A DNA stretch of 53,880 nt from Candidatus Rhodoferax odensensis. GTDB lineage: Bacteria; Pseudomonadota; Gammaproteobacteria; Burkholderiales; Burkholderiaceae_C. The translations under genes and the position numbers were made by a program. Below the pieces are notes generated by a model that was not told where the DNA came from, ran no database searches, and worked only from the letters and a program-made list of their open reading frames with translations. Within the stretch, counting starts at the first letter, position 1. Each line of letters opens with the position of its first letter. Shown here one piece after another: positions 10,819 to 19,921 of the stretch. The stretch spans positions 1-53,880 of the forward strand of contig JADKDJ010000001.1 in NCBI GenBank assembly GCA_016718405.1, in the 5' to 3' direction.

Positions 10819-11743
10819 TCAGCGCTGCGCGGTGGCGGCGCCATTGGCCAGCCAATCGAGCAGCGTGCCCTGTGCCTCGGCCTTGGCTTCTGGTTTGGAA
10901 AAGGTGTGGTCGGCGTCGGCAATGTCCTTGCGCCGGATGCGCGGGTGGGTCAGCAGACCCTTCCAGGCCTCGTGCGACTTGGTGACTTCGTCGAACTCGC
11001 GGGCGATCAGGTCGCGCCCGCTCATCAGCAGCACCAACACAGGACCGCGGAAGCGACGCAGCCCTTCGGCCGTCTTGGCCCGGGGCAACGGCATGATCAG
11101 TCCGCCAAGCCCTGAAGCACTCACGCCAGCGCAAGCCTGGCTTGGCCGCGCCAGGAAGTTGCGCAACACATCGACGAACGAGCGCAGTGATTCACCAAGC
11201 TTGAACTTGCCCCGAGAACCCGCTGCCAGAATTCACGCGAGCGGGCGGTCGCGGTAGTAGTGCTCCCAAGATCGACTTCAGCCTGACCTCGGTGGTACGC
11301 ACCGAGGTTGGCCACGCGATCTGCCGCACGCGCTCGTCCTGCGAAGCATAGAACAGGATGCCGCTGGCCGACTCGCATTCGCCAAACAAGGCCACCTGCT
11401 GCAGACTGGGCTCGCGGCGCATCAACTCGTCGATGGCCGAGCGGATGTCCGGCCGGGATTGGTGATAGCCCAAATGTTGGCCCGTGCTGTCGCCCATGCC
11501 GCGCAGATCGAAGCGCAATACCGGATAGCCATTGGCGGCGAGCAAACGCGCCAGCGACACAAACTGCCGATGCGCGCCCGCGCGGTATTGCGGCCCGCCG
11601 GCCACCACGATCACCACGCCCAATCGCGCGCCAGGGGCACCCCGGTGCACGATGCCCGCCATCTCGGCATCGCCACATCGAAACGCCACCGGCAGTTCCC
11701 GCAAGGCGGCCAGGTCCAGCGCCGCGTCGGGCGCCGCCACCAA
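10819..11743 (-). CDS. Hydrolase 1, exosortase A system-associated (TIGR03100 type), frameshifted
   Basis: An alpha/beta-hydrolase. The beginning reads LRELPVAFRCGDAEMAGI, then VIVVAGGPQYRAGAHRQFV and LRFDLRGMGDSTG. The nucleophile-elbow-like FGECESASG lies where GxSxG is expected, and the C-terminal DADHTFSKPE supplies the catalytic His. Frame changes occur near 11325 and 11190. A plausible start is TTG 11743 with GGAGAG seven bases upstream. No stop separates it from hydrolase 2, which is in the same frame here. The gene converges with the GNAT gene, leaving only 15 bases between the stops. The substrate is unknown in the family. Confidence 0.82.
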
Positions 11744-11759
11744 GGCCGCGCTCTCCGCC

Positions 11760-12607
11760 TTGGCCTGCGGCGGCCATGAGCGCAGGGCGGCGCTGCAGGC
11801 CGCGATGAGTTGCGGCGCTCGGCGCGCTCCAGGCACCGCCAGAACGGCGGGCCAGGCACCTGCTCGGCGGTGACATGCCCCCTTGCTGCGCCAATCTTCC
11901 ACCAGCTTGGCGCTGGCTCGCGGCATGGCCGCCTCGGCATTGGCGGCCACTTCAAACCAGGCCACGGTCTTGCCGCTCAATAGCCCGCCATCCGGCATGC
12001 CCAGCGTGTCCAGCCGCTGCGCCAACAACGGACCGACCAGGTAGCCCGAGGCCTCCACCGCCTGGCCTTTGGCCGAGCGCTGCCGCAGCTCTTCAGTGCT
12101 CTTCACCCCGTTGGCGTCGGCCATCTCAGCGGCAATGCGGATGCGCAGGAACTGCGTCCAGTAGGCCTTGCCCGCCACCACTGGCATCCAGAGCAACAGG
12201 CGATCGATGCCGCGATCCTCGGCCGCCATTTCGGCCGCCATCAGCGCCCCCAGGCGCACGCCCCACAGCGCACGGCAGCCATTGCCGTGCCGACGCAACC
12301 AATCGACGCCCTGCCAAAGATCGGAGCGCCAGGCATCCCAATCGCCTTCATCAAACTCGCCGCTGCTGTCACCGGTGCCATGCGGGTCCAGCACCAAGGT
12401 GCCCACACCCACCGCCGCCAAGGCCTGGGCCTGCATGGCGACCATCGAACGACAACGGTTCATCTCTTCCCCGAAAGCCGGAACCACCAGCACGTCGCCC
12501 TGGGCATCGAGGCCCGCGTCGGGGGGCCGGTAGAACCCAATCAAGGGCCCGCGCTCGCCCATGACGGCCATCGGGCGCAATCGACTGTCTGACTCGGGAA
12601 TCGGCAT
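11760..12607 (-). CDS. Hydrolase 2, exosortase A system-associated (TIGR03101 type), stop lost
   Basis: An alpha/beta-hydrolase starting at ATG 12607 (MPIPESDSRLRPMAVMG). It shows GFYRPPD, VVPAFGEEMNRCRSM, LVLDPHGTGDSSGEF and an oxyanion/nucleophile region LWGVRLGALMA, where Arg stands at the position usually held by Ser in GxSxG. The C-terminal part VTAEQVPGPPFW is read in another frame at 11835-11890, after which the original frame resumes. No stop occurs before hydrolase 1, so the 3' end is approximate. The two hydrolases normally follow each other as separate genes. It is transcribed away from the second ACP gene. Confidence 0.82.
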
Positions 12608-12867
12608 GGTTTGGAACTGCTTGCGGCTTGGGGCCAACGCTGGAGGGCCGGCATTGTCGCCGGGCGTGGCGGCGTGCGGCCACACGCCGCACCGATCCCT
12701 GGTCATCGCGGCGCTTGAACTCGGGCAGTCCTTCACGCCGCAGGACACCGGCCCAGTACCCGATACACCAAGCTCGCGCGGACTGGATACGATCCAGGCT
12801 ACCCGCAACGCAGCAAACTGAACATGGCCCGTGCGCCAGCCCGGTTTGCAGCAGCCGCTTGATCTCA
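12608..12867. promoter_or_regulatory. Divergent intergenic region between hydrolase 2 and second ACP
   Basis: 260 bases without a supported gene between divergent genes. It contains a GC-rich inverted repeat GCGGCGTG-N6-CACGCCGC at 12669-12690, about 60 bases upstream of the hydrolase 2 start. The repeat could be a 5'-UTR hairpin or operator. No clear promoter boxes are visible. Confidence 0.4.
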
Positions 12868-13131
12868 ATGGGACTGCCTGTGAACCTCAACAAGGAACTG
12901 TCGACATTGGTCGATGACACCCTCAACCTCGGCGGCCGCGCCGCCGCTTTCGTGGAGTCCACGCCCCTGCTGGGTGCAGTCCCCGAGTTGGATTCGATGG
13001 GAGTGGTATCGCTGATCACCGCGCTCGAGGAGCACTTTGGCATCTCGATCAATGACGATGAAATTGATGGCGCGGTGTTTCAGACCTTTGGTACGCTGCT
13101 TTCGTTCGTCGGCGGCAAGCTCAACGATTGA
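12868..13131 (+). CDS. Second acyl carrier protein
   Basis: An 87-residue ACP starting MGLPVNLNKELSTLVDDTLN (ATG 12868; GTG 12880 is possible). The phosphopantetheine site is PELDSMGVVSLI (Ser43), followed by EEHFGISINDDEIDG. It resembles the ACPs next to hydrolases 1/2 and the acyl-CoA ligase in XrtA loci. It differs clearly from the ACP at 6315, so the locus has two carriers that may serve different acyl groups. The gene is intact. A long perfect palindrome follows 40 bases after its stop. Confidence 0.87.
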   Translation: MGLPVNLNKELSTLVDDTLNLGGRAAAFVESTPLLGAVPELDSMGVVSLITALEEHFGISINDDEIDGAVFQTFGTLLSFVGGKLND

Positions 13132-13170
13132 GTCTGACGCCAGACCCGGCTACTTCCCTTCAAATGTGAT

Positions 13171-13204
13171 CGCTTTGTCCCCCTTGATCAAGGGGGACAA
13201 AGCG
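13171..13204. repeat. Perfect 34-bp palindrome between ACP and PEP-CTERM gene
   Basis: The two 17-base halves starting CGCTTTGTCCCCCTTGA are exact reverse complements with no loop bases (centre TTGATCAA). It lies 39 bases after the ACP stop and 25 bases before the next ATG. No T-tract follows on either strand, so it is not a canonical intrinsic terminator. It could act as a transcript hairpin or a dimeric operator. Confidence 0.75.
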
Positions 13205-13229
13205 CGCGGTCGCCGTTGACAATCAATCC

Positions 13230-14704
13230 ATGACCAAGCCCGCTTGCTTCAGCCCCCGCCACTGGCGCATCGATCGCTTGGCCAAGGCGCTGGCCCCTGC
13301 CGCGGTGACTGCAGGTCTGATGCTCGCTTCGGTCACCACGAGCGCCCAGGATCTGTCGCGCCTTCAAGGCCTGCTGGCAGCAACACCGGAGGGCGGCTGG
13401 GTCCAGGTGAGCACGGGCAGTTTTTCCGATGCATGGCCTACCGGGTCCACCTCGGTAGGCACCACCTACCCCACGCTCTATGGCCCAGGGGCAATCGCCT
13501 ACGCGTGGAGCTCGTTTGCGTGGGATTCCAACAGCGGTCAACTGCTGCTGTGGGGCGGAGGCCATGCCAACTATGCAGGCAATGAGATGTATGCATGGGA
13601 TGCGGGCTCCGGCAACTGGACCCGCGCATCCCTGCCCAGCCTCACCTTGCCCACCAATTTGGGGAATGGTTCCTTCTATGTTGTAGACAACGCGGCGCCA
13701 GTGTCGTCGCATACCTACGACGGCAGTGTGTTCCTGCCGGTGAACAACATGTTTGTCAATTCCTCGGCCTGAGCTACAACTCCGGCGACCGCGGGAAGAC
13801 TTTCGTCAATGGCGTCGCCTCCAACTCGGGGCCCTGGATGTTTGACCCCACCAAGGCCGACCCGAACAAGGTGGGCGGCACCACAGGCTCGGGCTACGAT
13901 TCGTCGTCCATCGGCGGCAACATGTGGATCAATCGGCAGGGCCAGTGGACCGGCACTGAAGGCCCCGCGCGCCGTACGTGACCACCGCCTACCGGAATGA
14001 GGGCGGCAAGGATGTGGTCTACCTCACGATGGATCAGGGCAGCTCCCACTTCCCGAAGCTGGTGCGCTACACCGTGGGCGATGTCCGAAACGGTGGCCTG
14101 GACAAGTGGGAGACCATTGGCGTTACCGTCAATTCCGATATTCGAGGTGGAACCGCCGCCATCGATTCATCCCACAACCTGATGGTGAGGACAGCCTTCA
14201 ACGATGCGCTCGGCGACTTGGAGGTCTGGAACCTCGCCAACGCAAATGCTTCGAACCCCAACCTGAACCCGGACATCCCCATTCATCTGACGTACGCAGG
14301 CGGAGCGCCGTTCCGGATGAACGACAACATGGCGATCGAGTACGACAGCGCCAACGATCAGCGTGATCTGGGATGGGTCCAACAGGGGCGCCGTGTGGGT
14401 GACGCGAGCCACTTACCGGGCCAATGGCCAGTTGGCTCCCAACTGGGAGGTCACGCCGTTGAGCAGCACGACGACAGCGCAGCCGGACGGCAATTTCGTG
14501 GCGGGCGTCTATGGCAAGTGGAAGTACATCCCAGAGTTGGGGGCTTTCATGGCGCTGGACGAGTTCAACCGGACCACACTGGACTCCGAGGTCTGGCTCT
14601 ACAAGCCCCTGGTGTCGCCCGTGCCGGAAAGCAGTACGCCGGCGATGCTGCTGCTGGGCCTGGCGGTGTTGGGCGTGGCGCTGCGCAAACGTCGAGTCAA
14701 CTGA
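13230..14704 (+). CDS. PEP-CTERM sorting-domain protein with kelch/galactose-oxidase-like repeats, frameshifted
   Basis: The signal peptide (ALAPAAVTAGLMLASV, cleavage near TSAQ) starts from ATG 13230. The body has a repeat-like block LLLWGGGHANYAGNEMYAWD typical of beta-propeller blades and later GKWKYIPELGAFMAL. The C-terminus is a PEP-CTERM signal: VPESSTP, the span AMLLLGLAVLGVAL, then RKRRVN. About 491 codons, with frame changes near 13770, 13975 and 14365. Exosortase A (47757-49328) should recognise the tail. The propeller-like region resembles the C-terminal third of the Tat-lipoprotein at 20848. The function is probably surface carbohydrate binding or structure; no catalytic residues are evident. 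Confidence 0.82.
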
Positions 14705-14919
14705 CTGCCTTCGTCGGCAGCCAATTGCGCTGGCCAAGATGCGATGCAAGCCCGCCCTTCGGTGTGGCGATGGGCGGACTTGCATCGCTTCAGCACCTGC
14801 CAGGCGGCCAATGCCGATAATCGCGGTGCGCTGCCTTGGCGCTTGCCTGCACAGTGGATGATCCCCGCGGCGCGGCGCACGGTACGGTGTCCACTGGCAC
14901 TGCCCATACGGAGACGATC

Positions 14920-15662
14920 TTGACCAAGCACCCCCGCTTCAGCCATCAGCATGGCCGACTGCATGCCCTGCGAGTGGGCGCGCTGCTTTGCGCATGGCCG
15001 GCGCTGGTCTTTGCTGCCCCGGAGAACATCACTGATGGCGAGTTGGCCCTGCTACCTGAATACTGCCAGGACGTGCAAGCCATCCGCTACGGCAATGCCA
15101 GCTACAACCCATCACCTCGTGCGGCGCACTGGGTGGGCTTGTTGGGTCAGCCCTTCTGGTCATTGCACCACTACTGCTGGGGGCTGATCCATGTACGTCG
15201 CGCGCAGCAACCGAATGTGCCAGCCGTGCAGCGCACCGGCATGATCACGTCAGCAATTGAGACTACGGCTATGTGATCCAGAACTCACCGCGAACCTTTG
15301 TCCTGGCGCCTGAGATCCTTCTGCGCATGGGCGAAGCTCACCTGCTGTTGGGCAGCACAGGCAGTGCGGCCGACGCTTTCAGAACCGCGCGAGAACTCAA
15401 ACCCGACTACTGGCCAGCCTACACCCGCTGGATCGACGCGTTGCTCAAGAGCAACCAGAAGGCCGAGGCCAAGGCCCTGGCCGCCGAGGGCTTGCGTTAC
15501 TCACCGCAAGCCCCTGAATTGGTGGCTCGCTTTCGAAAACTGGGTGGCGACCCGAGCACCATCGTGCCGATCTTGGCTGCAGCTGCGGCATCTGCACCAA
15601 GCACAGACGCGAGCCCCGCGCCCGCCGCCGCGGCCCCTGTCGCATCGGCAGCCTCGCAATAG
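14920..15662 (+). CDS. TPR protein of PEP-CTERM/exosortase loci, one frameshift
   Basis: The protein begins at TTG 14920, with signal peptide HALRVGALLCAWPALVFA. It then shows LLPEYCQDVQAIRYGNASY, SPRAAHWVGLLGQPFWSLHHYCWGL and TPR-like helices (GEAHLLLGSTGSAADAFR, AEAKALAAEGLRYSP). This matches a tetratricopeptide family often seen in exosortase organisms. The frame changes once near 15260. The C-terminus is a low-complexity Ala/Pro tail. It is probably periplasmic. Its stop is 15 bases before the flippase GTG, so both may be in one transcript. Role unknown; TPR proteins commonly scaffold polymer export machinery. Confidence 0.78.
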
Positions 15663-15677
15663 CGCCCTGCTCTCAGC

Positions 15678-17138
15678 GTGACCAATATCCGCAAGTCGCT
15701 GGCCTTTTCGGCAGCAGAAAGCTACTTTTCGCTGGCGCTGCAGATCGTCAGCACCGTGGTGATTTCGCGCATCCTGACACCCGAGGAAACGGGCGTTTTT
15801 GCCGTGGCCACCGTGTTCGCTGCGTTGGCCAGCAACTTCCGTGATTTTGGCGTTGGCGAATACCTGATCCAGGAACAGGAACTCACAGCCGACAAGATAC
15901 GCGCCGCGCTCACGCTCAACATCGCCATCTCGTGGTTCATGGGCGCCGTGCTGTTTGCCGCATCCGACTGGGCGGCGGGCTTCTACCGGTCGGACGGCGT
16001 AGGGCAGGTGATGCGGGTTCAGGCCTTCAACTTCCTGCTCATCCCTTTCGGGGCGGTGACGATGGCCTACTTCCGCCGCGAGTTGAACTTCAAGCCCATC
16101 TTCATCGTGAGCGTGGTGGCCAACCTCAGCAGCTTTGCGGTGGCCATCGCCTGCGCACTCAAGGGCATGGGCTACATGAGCCTGGCCTGGTCGTCACTGG
16201 CCGGCGTTTCGCTCACCGTGTTCACTTCGGTGCTCTTCCGGCCCAAGGACTTTCCGCGTTGGCCCGGCCTGCGCGGGGTGGCCCATGTGTTTCACTTCGG
16301 CAAGTTCGCCAGCGGCATCTACTTCTTGGGCCAGTTGGGCAAAGGCGCCCCCGAGATGATCATCGGCCGCGCACAAAACATGGCCAGCGTGGCCATCTTC
16401 AGCCGCGCAACGGGTTTGGTGGAGATCTTCAACCGGTTGGTATTGCGATCGGTACTGCCGGTGTGCATGCCCTACTTCGCCAAGAGCAGCCGCGAGGACG
16501 GCAGCCTGGTCAGGGGCTATCTCACCAGCATCAGCTACCTCACGGCCATCGGTTGGCCCTTCATCCTGTTCCTCGGGGTTGTCGCCTACTCGGCCATCCG
16601 CATCGTGTATGGCCCTCAATGGGTGGCGGCTGCACCGCTGGCGCAAATCGTGTGTGCAGCGGCCGCAGTGGATCTGGTCTACCACCTGGCCAAAGAGGCG
16701 CTGTTGGCCGTGGGCAAGGCCAAGACCAGCAACAACCTGCAGGCCGGCTTGGTGACGGCCCAAGTGCTGGGGCTGCTGGCCGTACTGCCCTTTGGCTTGC
16801 CCGGCGCGGCCTGGGGGTTCCTGGCCGCCACGGTGGTGGGCGCCGCCTTGTCGCAGCACGTGCTGCACGGCGCCATCGGCCTGAGGCTGGGCGATGTGCT
16901 GCGAACCTGCGTGCCCAGCGTCTACATCACCCTGATCTCGGCTTCGCCGGTGGCCGTATGGGCTGCAGTCGAAGGCATTACAGAGAACAATTTCGCGCGC
17001 TTCGCCTTCGTTGGCGGCGCCATCACGGCGGCTGGCTGGATACTCGCGCTCAAGTTCCTGGGGCACCCGCTCTGGCACGAAGTGGTGAAGGTTGGTGCGC
17101 TGCTGCGCGCATCGGCTGGTGCGCTGGTTCGACGCTGA
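15678..17138 (+). CDS. Wzx-type polysaccharide flippase / lipopolysaccharide biosynthesis protein
   Basis: An intact 486-residue membrane protein from GTG 15678. N-terminal AESYFSLALQIVSTVVISR and TPEETGVFAVATVFA are typical of MOP-superfamily flippases (Wzx/RfbX, polysaccharide_synt type). Roughly 12-14 hydrophobic segments cover the length, interrupted by charged loops (FRRELNFKPIF, FAKSSREDGS). It would flip lipid-linked repeat units across the inner membrane for the Wzy-like protein at 28963-30321. The C-terminus ends basic (GALVRR). It is one of the few undamaged genes in this half of the window. Confidence 0.88.
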   Translation: MTNIRKSLAFSAAESYFSLALQIVSTVVISRILTPEETGVFAVATVFAALASNFRDFGVGEYLIQEQELTADKIRAALTLNIAISWFMGAVLFAASDWAAGFYRSDGVGQVMRVQAFNFLLIPFGAVTMAYFRRELNFKPIFIVSVVANLSSFAVAIACALKGMGYMSLAWSSLAGVSLTVFTSVLFRPKDFPRWPGLRGVAHVFHFGKFASGIYFLGQLGKGAPEMIIGRAQNMASVAIFSRATGLVEIFNRLVLRSVLPVCMPYFAKSSREDGSLVRGYLTSISYLTAIGWPFILFLGVVAYSAIRIVYGPQWVAAAPLAQIVCAAAAVDLVYHLAKEALLAVGKAKTSNNLQAGLVTAQVLGLLAVLPFGLPGAAWGFLAATVVGAALSQHVLHGAIGLRLGDVLRTCVPSVYITLISASPVAVWAAVEGITENNFARFAFVGGAITAAGWILALKFLGHPLWHEVVKVGALLRASAGALVRR

Positions 17139-17263
17139 GGCCGCCCTCCGCCTGCGCGGACGATCAAGGTGTCTGCGAGTCCCGCAGGTCCGGTCGCGGT
17201 TCAGCCAGCCAACAATTCCAACCATGCTCAACGATTCCGGTTTCGTGCTTGGGCACCCCGTCC

Positions 17264-18895
17264 ATGGGCGCCACCTCCGCGACCCCCGGCACCGGCGCCT
17301 GGTCTGCCGACGCATGGCGTGCCCTGGTGCAGCGCGACGGCATCCAGCGCGCTGCAGCCAGCTTGAGCGGCGGCTTCGCCATCGGCCTGGGTGAGCCCGA
17401 TGGAAGCGCCACGCTGGCCGTGGACCGATTCGCCGTACAAACCTTGTGTTATCGCGTCGAAAATGGCCGGTTGCGCTTTGCGGAGCGGGCCGACGCGCTG
17501 GCCGATGCAGGCACCGAGATTGATCCGCAGGCCATCTTCGACTACCTGTACTTCCACTGCATTCCATCGCCACGCACGATCTTCAAAGGCATCTACCGCC
17601 TGCCACCGGGCCACTTCGCGCAGTTTCAGCAAGGCCAACTGACGGTGGCACCGTTCTGGGTGCCCGAGTTCACCGAGCCCACCTCGGGCTCCTTCAATGC
17701 GCTGCGCGACGAGTTCCGCCACATCCTGGATCAGTCGGTGGCACGGCAGCTTGACGGCAGCAAGCCCGCTTGTTTCCTGAGTGGTGGCACCGACAGTTCG
17801 TCCGTGGCAGGCTTGATTGGCAAAGTGAGCGGCCGCGCAGCAGCCACCTACTCGATCGGCTTTGAAGCCCAGGGCTACGACGAGATGGCGTTTGCGCGCA
17901 TCGCCGCCAAGCGCTTCGGCACCGACCACCACGAGTACTACGTGACACCCGACGATCTGGTTCGTGGCATCGCGCACGTGGCCAGCGCTTACGACCAGCC
18001 CTTCGGCAACTCGTCGGCGTTGCCAGCCTACTACTGCGCCAAGTTCGCCCGCGACGATGGCGTCACCAAGCTGCTGGCCGGCGATGGCGGTGACGAACTC
18101 TTTGGTGGCAACTCGCGCTATGCGATGCAGCGGGTCTTCGGTTGGTACGGTCGCCTGCCGTCGGGCTTCCGGTCGGGCGTGATGGAGCCGCTGTTTCGTC
18201 CGGGCGCGTTCAAAGGCATCCCGGTCCTCGGCAAAGGCGCAGGCTACGTCAATCAGGCCAAGATTCCCATGCCCGATCGGCTGCAGATGTACAACCTGCT
18301 GCGTCGCCTTGGCTTTGCGGACGTGCTGACGCCCGGCTTCCTGGCCCAGGTGAACCCGGACGATGCCAGCCGCCAGCAGCGCGAAGTGTGGGCACAGGCC
18401 AAGGCCAAAGAAGCCATCAACCGCACCTTGGCCTACGACTGGCGCTACACCCTGGCCGAGAGTGACCTGCCCAAGGTGCGCGGCACCACCCAACTGGCCG
18501 GCGTGGAGGTGGGGTTCCCGTTTCTCGACGATGAATTGCTGGCCTTCTCGATGCGTTTGCCGGCCGAGTACAAGCTCAAGGGATTGAAACTGCGCTGGTT
18601 CTTCAAGGAAGCGCTTCGGGGCTTCTTGCCCGACGAGATCATCACCAAGAAGAAGCAGGGCTTTGGCCTGCCCTTCGGTGTCTGGGTCACCCAACACGAT
18701 GCGTTGAAGCGCCTGGCGGTGGATTCCCTGCACAGCTTTGCCGAACGTGGCGTCGTGCGTGGTGACTTCATCAAGCCGCTGCTGGAAACGCACCTGCCAA
18801 CGCACCCAGGCTACTACGGCGAGATGGTGTGGATCGTGATGATGCTGGAGCAGTGGATGCGCAGTCACGCCCCTGGCTTTGCCATCAGCCGCTAG
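17264..18895 (+). CDS. Asparagine synthase-like protein lacking an intact glutaminase domain
   Basis: The ATP-pyrophosphatase domain of AsnB is complete. FLSGGTDSSSVAGL is the PP-loop, with AGDGGDELFGGNSRY, GVEVGFPFLDDELL and the C-terminal KKKQGFGLPFGVW. Upstream, only the last part of a class II amidotransferase fold is readable (FAIGLGEPDGSATLAVDR). There is no MCGI start and no nucleophilic Cys2. ATG 17264 keeps one frame (543 residues); ATG 17224 would add a short stretch only through a frame change. It would therefore use ammonia or a partner glutaminase, or act as an amide or lactam-forming synthetase. It follows the flippase and precedes an acyltransferase. Confidence 0.8.
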   Translation: MGATSATPGTGAWSADAWRALVQRDGIQRAAASLSGGFAIGLGEPDGSATLAVDRFAVQTLCYRVENGRLRFAERADALADAGTEIDPQAIFDYLYFHCIPSPRTIFKGIYRLPPGHFAQFQQGQLTVAPFWVPEFTEPTSGSFNALRDEFRHILDQSVARQLDGSKPACFLSGGTDSSSVAGLIGKVSGRAAATYSIGFEAQGYDEMAFARIAAKRFGTDHHEYYVTPDDLVRGIAHVASAYDQPFGNSSALPAYYCAKFARDDGVTKLLAGDGGDELFGGNSRYAMQRVFGWYGRLPSGFRSGVMEPLFRPGAFKGIPVLGKGAGYVNQAKIPMPDRLQMYNLLRRLGFADVLTPGFLAQVNPDDASRQQREVWAQAKAKEAINRTLAYDWRYTLAESDLPKVRGTTQLAGVEVGFPFLDDELLAFSMRLPAEYKLKGLKLRWFFKEALRGFLPDEIITKKKQGFGLPFGVWVTQHDALKRLAVDSLHSFAERGVVRGDFIKPLLETHLPTHPGYYGEMVWIVMMLEQWMRSHAPGFAISR

Positions 18896-18911
18896 CGGCG
18901 CCGCCCACCCC

Positions 18912-19921
18912 ATGCGCCAACGTTTGGCCGAAGTCGATGCCCTGCGGGGGTGTCGCTGCATTGGCGTGGTGCTGTACCACTACACCACACGATTCCAGGA
19001 GGTGTTCAGCCCCGCAACAGCGCCGACCATCGCGTTCACCATGGCCACTACGGGGTGAACCTGTTCTTCATCATCAGCGGGTTCGTGATTTTCATGACGC
19101 TGCTGCGCACCACGCGGCCATTGGACTTTGTGGTCTCGCGCTTCAGCCGGCTGTTCCCGGCCTACTGGGTGTCCATCGCTCTCACCCTTGCCATCACCCA
19201 CGCACTGGGTTTGCCCGACAAACTGGTCAGCGCTGGTACTGCACTGGCCAATGTGTTCATGTTGCATGGCCTCGCCGGTGTGGCCCATGTCGACGGCGTC
19301 TACTGGACGCTGGAGGTGGAGTTGTTGTTCTACTTCGGCATGTTTGCGTTGTATCGACTGCGCTTGCTTGAGCAGATTCACCTGATGCTGGCCTTGCTGG
19401 TCGGCCTGCGACTGCTGTATTTCGCAACGGCCCAGTTTGCTGGCATCGATCTGTCGTGGACTGTGTCTCGCCTGTTGATCCTGCAGTACATCCCCTGGTT
19501 CTCGATCGGGGTGGCCATCTACTTGCACATGGCCCCCAGGAATGAGACCGACAAGCGCCAGTCGATTTGGCTGGCTGGGTTTGCCGCGTTTGCGCTGACG
19601 GTTGCGGATTCGATGACCGAGGGTTTGCTGGCCGGCGTGCTGGCCACTGCGGTCTACCTTGCGGCCAGCGGCAGGGCCGGGGTGCTGAAGCATCCGGCGC
19701 TGGTGTGGCTGGGCAGCATCTCCTATCCCCTCTACTTGCTGCACGAGAACATCGGCTGGAGCATTCTGTTGCGGGCACTGGCCGCCGGTGTGCCCTTCGA
19801 CGCCGCCGTCGCACTGACGCTGGCGGCAAGTCTGACCCTTGCAGCGCTGGTGTCGCGCACCGTCGAGCAACCCGTGATGCGCTGGATACGGGATCGTTAC
19901 CGGGCGCGGCAGCTTGCATGA
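18912..19921 (+). CDS. Acyltransferase 3 family membrane protein, one frameshift
   Basis: ATG 18912 gives MRQRLAEVDALRG with GVVLYHY, matching the N-terminal motif region (catalytic His) of AT3/OafA-type acyltransferases. After a frame change near 19000-19035 it reads GHYGVNLFFIISGFVIFMTL, RLFPAYWVSIAL, then about eight further hydrophobic spans to LGSISYPLYLLHENIGW. About 336 codons. These proteins usually O-acetylate or otherwise acylate polysaccharides at the inner membrane. The stop overlaps the start of the SGNH gene (ATGA), suggesting an acylation/deacylation pair. Confidence 0.82.

Noticed and set aside
12669..12690. GCGGCGTG-N6-CACGCCGC as an intrinsic terminator
   Set aside because: It lies upstream of both divergent genes and lacks a T-run; I kept it only as a possible leader hairpin or operator.
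13217..13222. TTGACA as a -35 box just before the PEP-CTERM ATG at 13230
   Set aside because: Only about seven bases separate it from the start codon, leaving no room for a -10 box and leader before translation.
15932..17260. Upstream part of a 987-codon plus-strand frame across the flippase gene
   Set aside because: The first roughly 440 codons are the flippase read in another frame; only the part from about 17264 is the asparagine-synthase-like gene.
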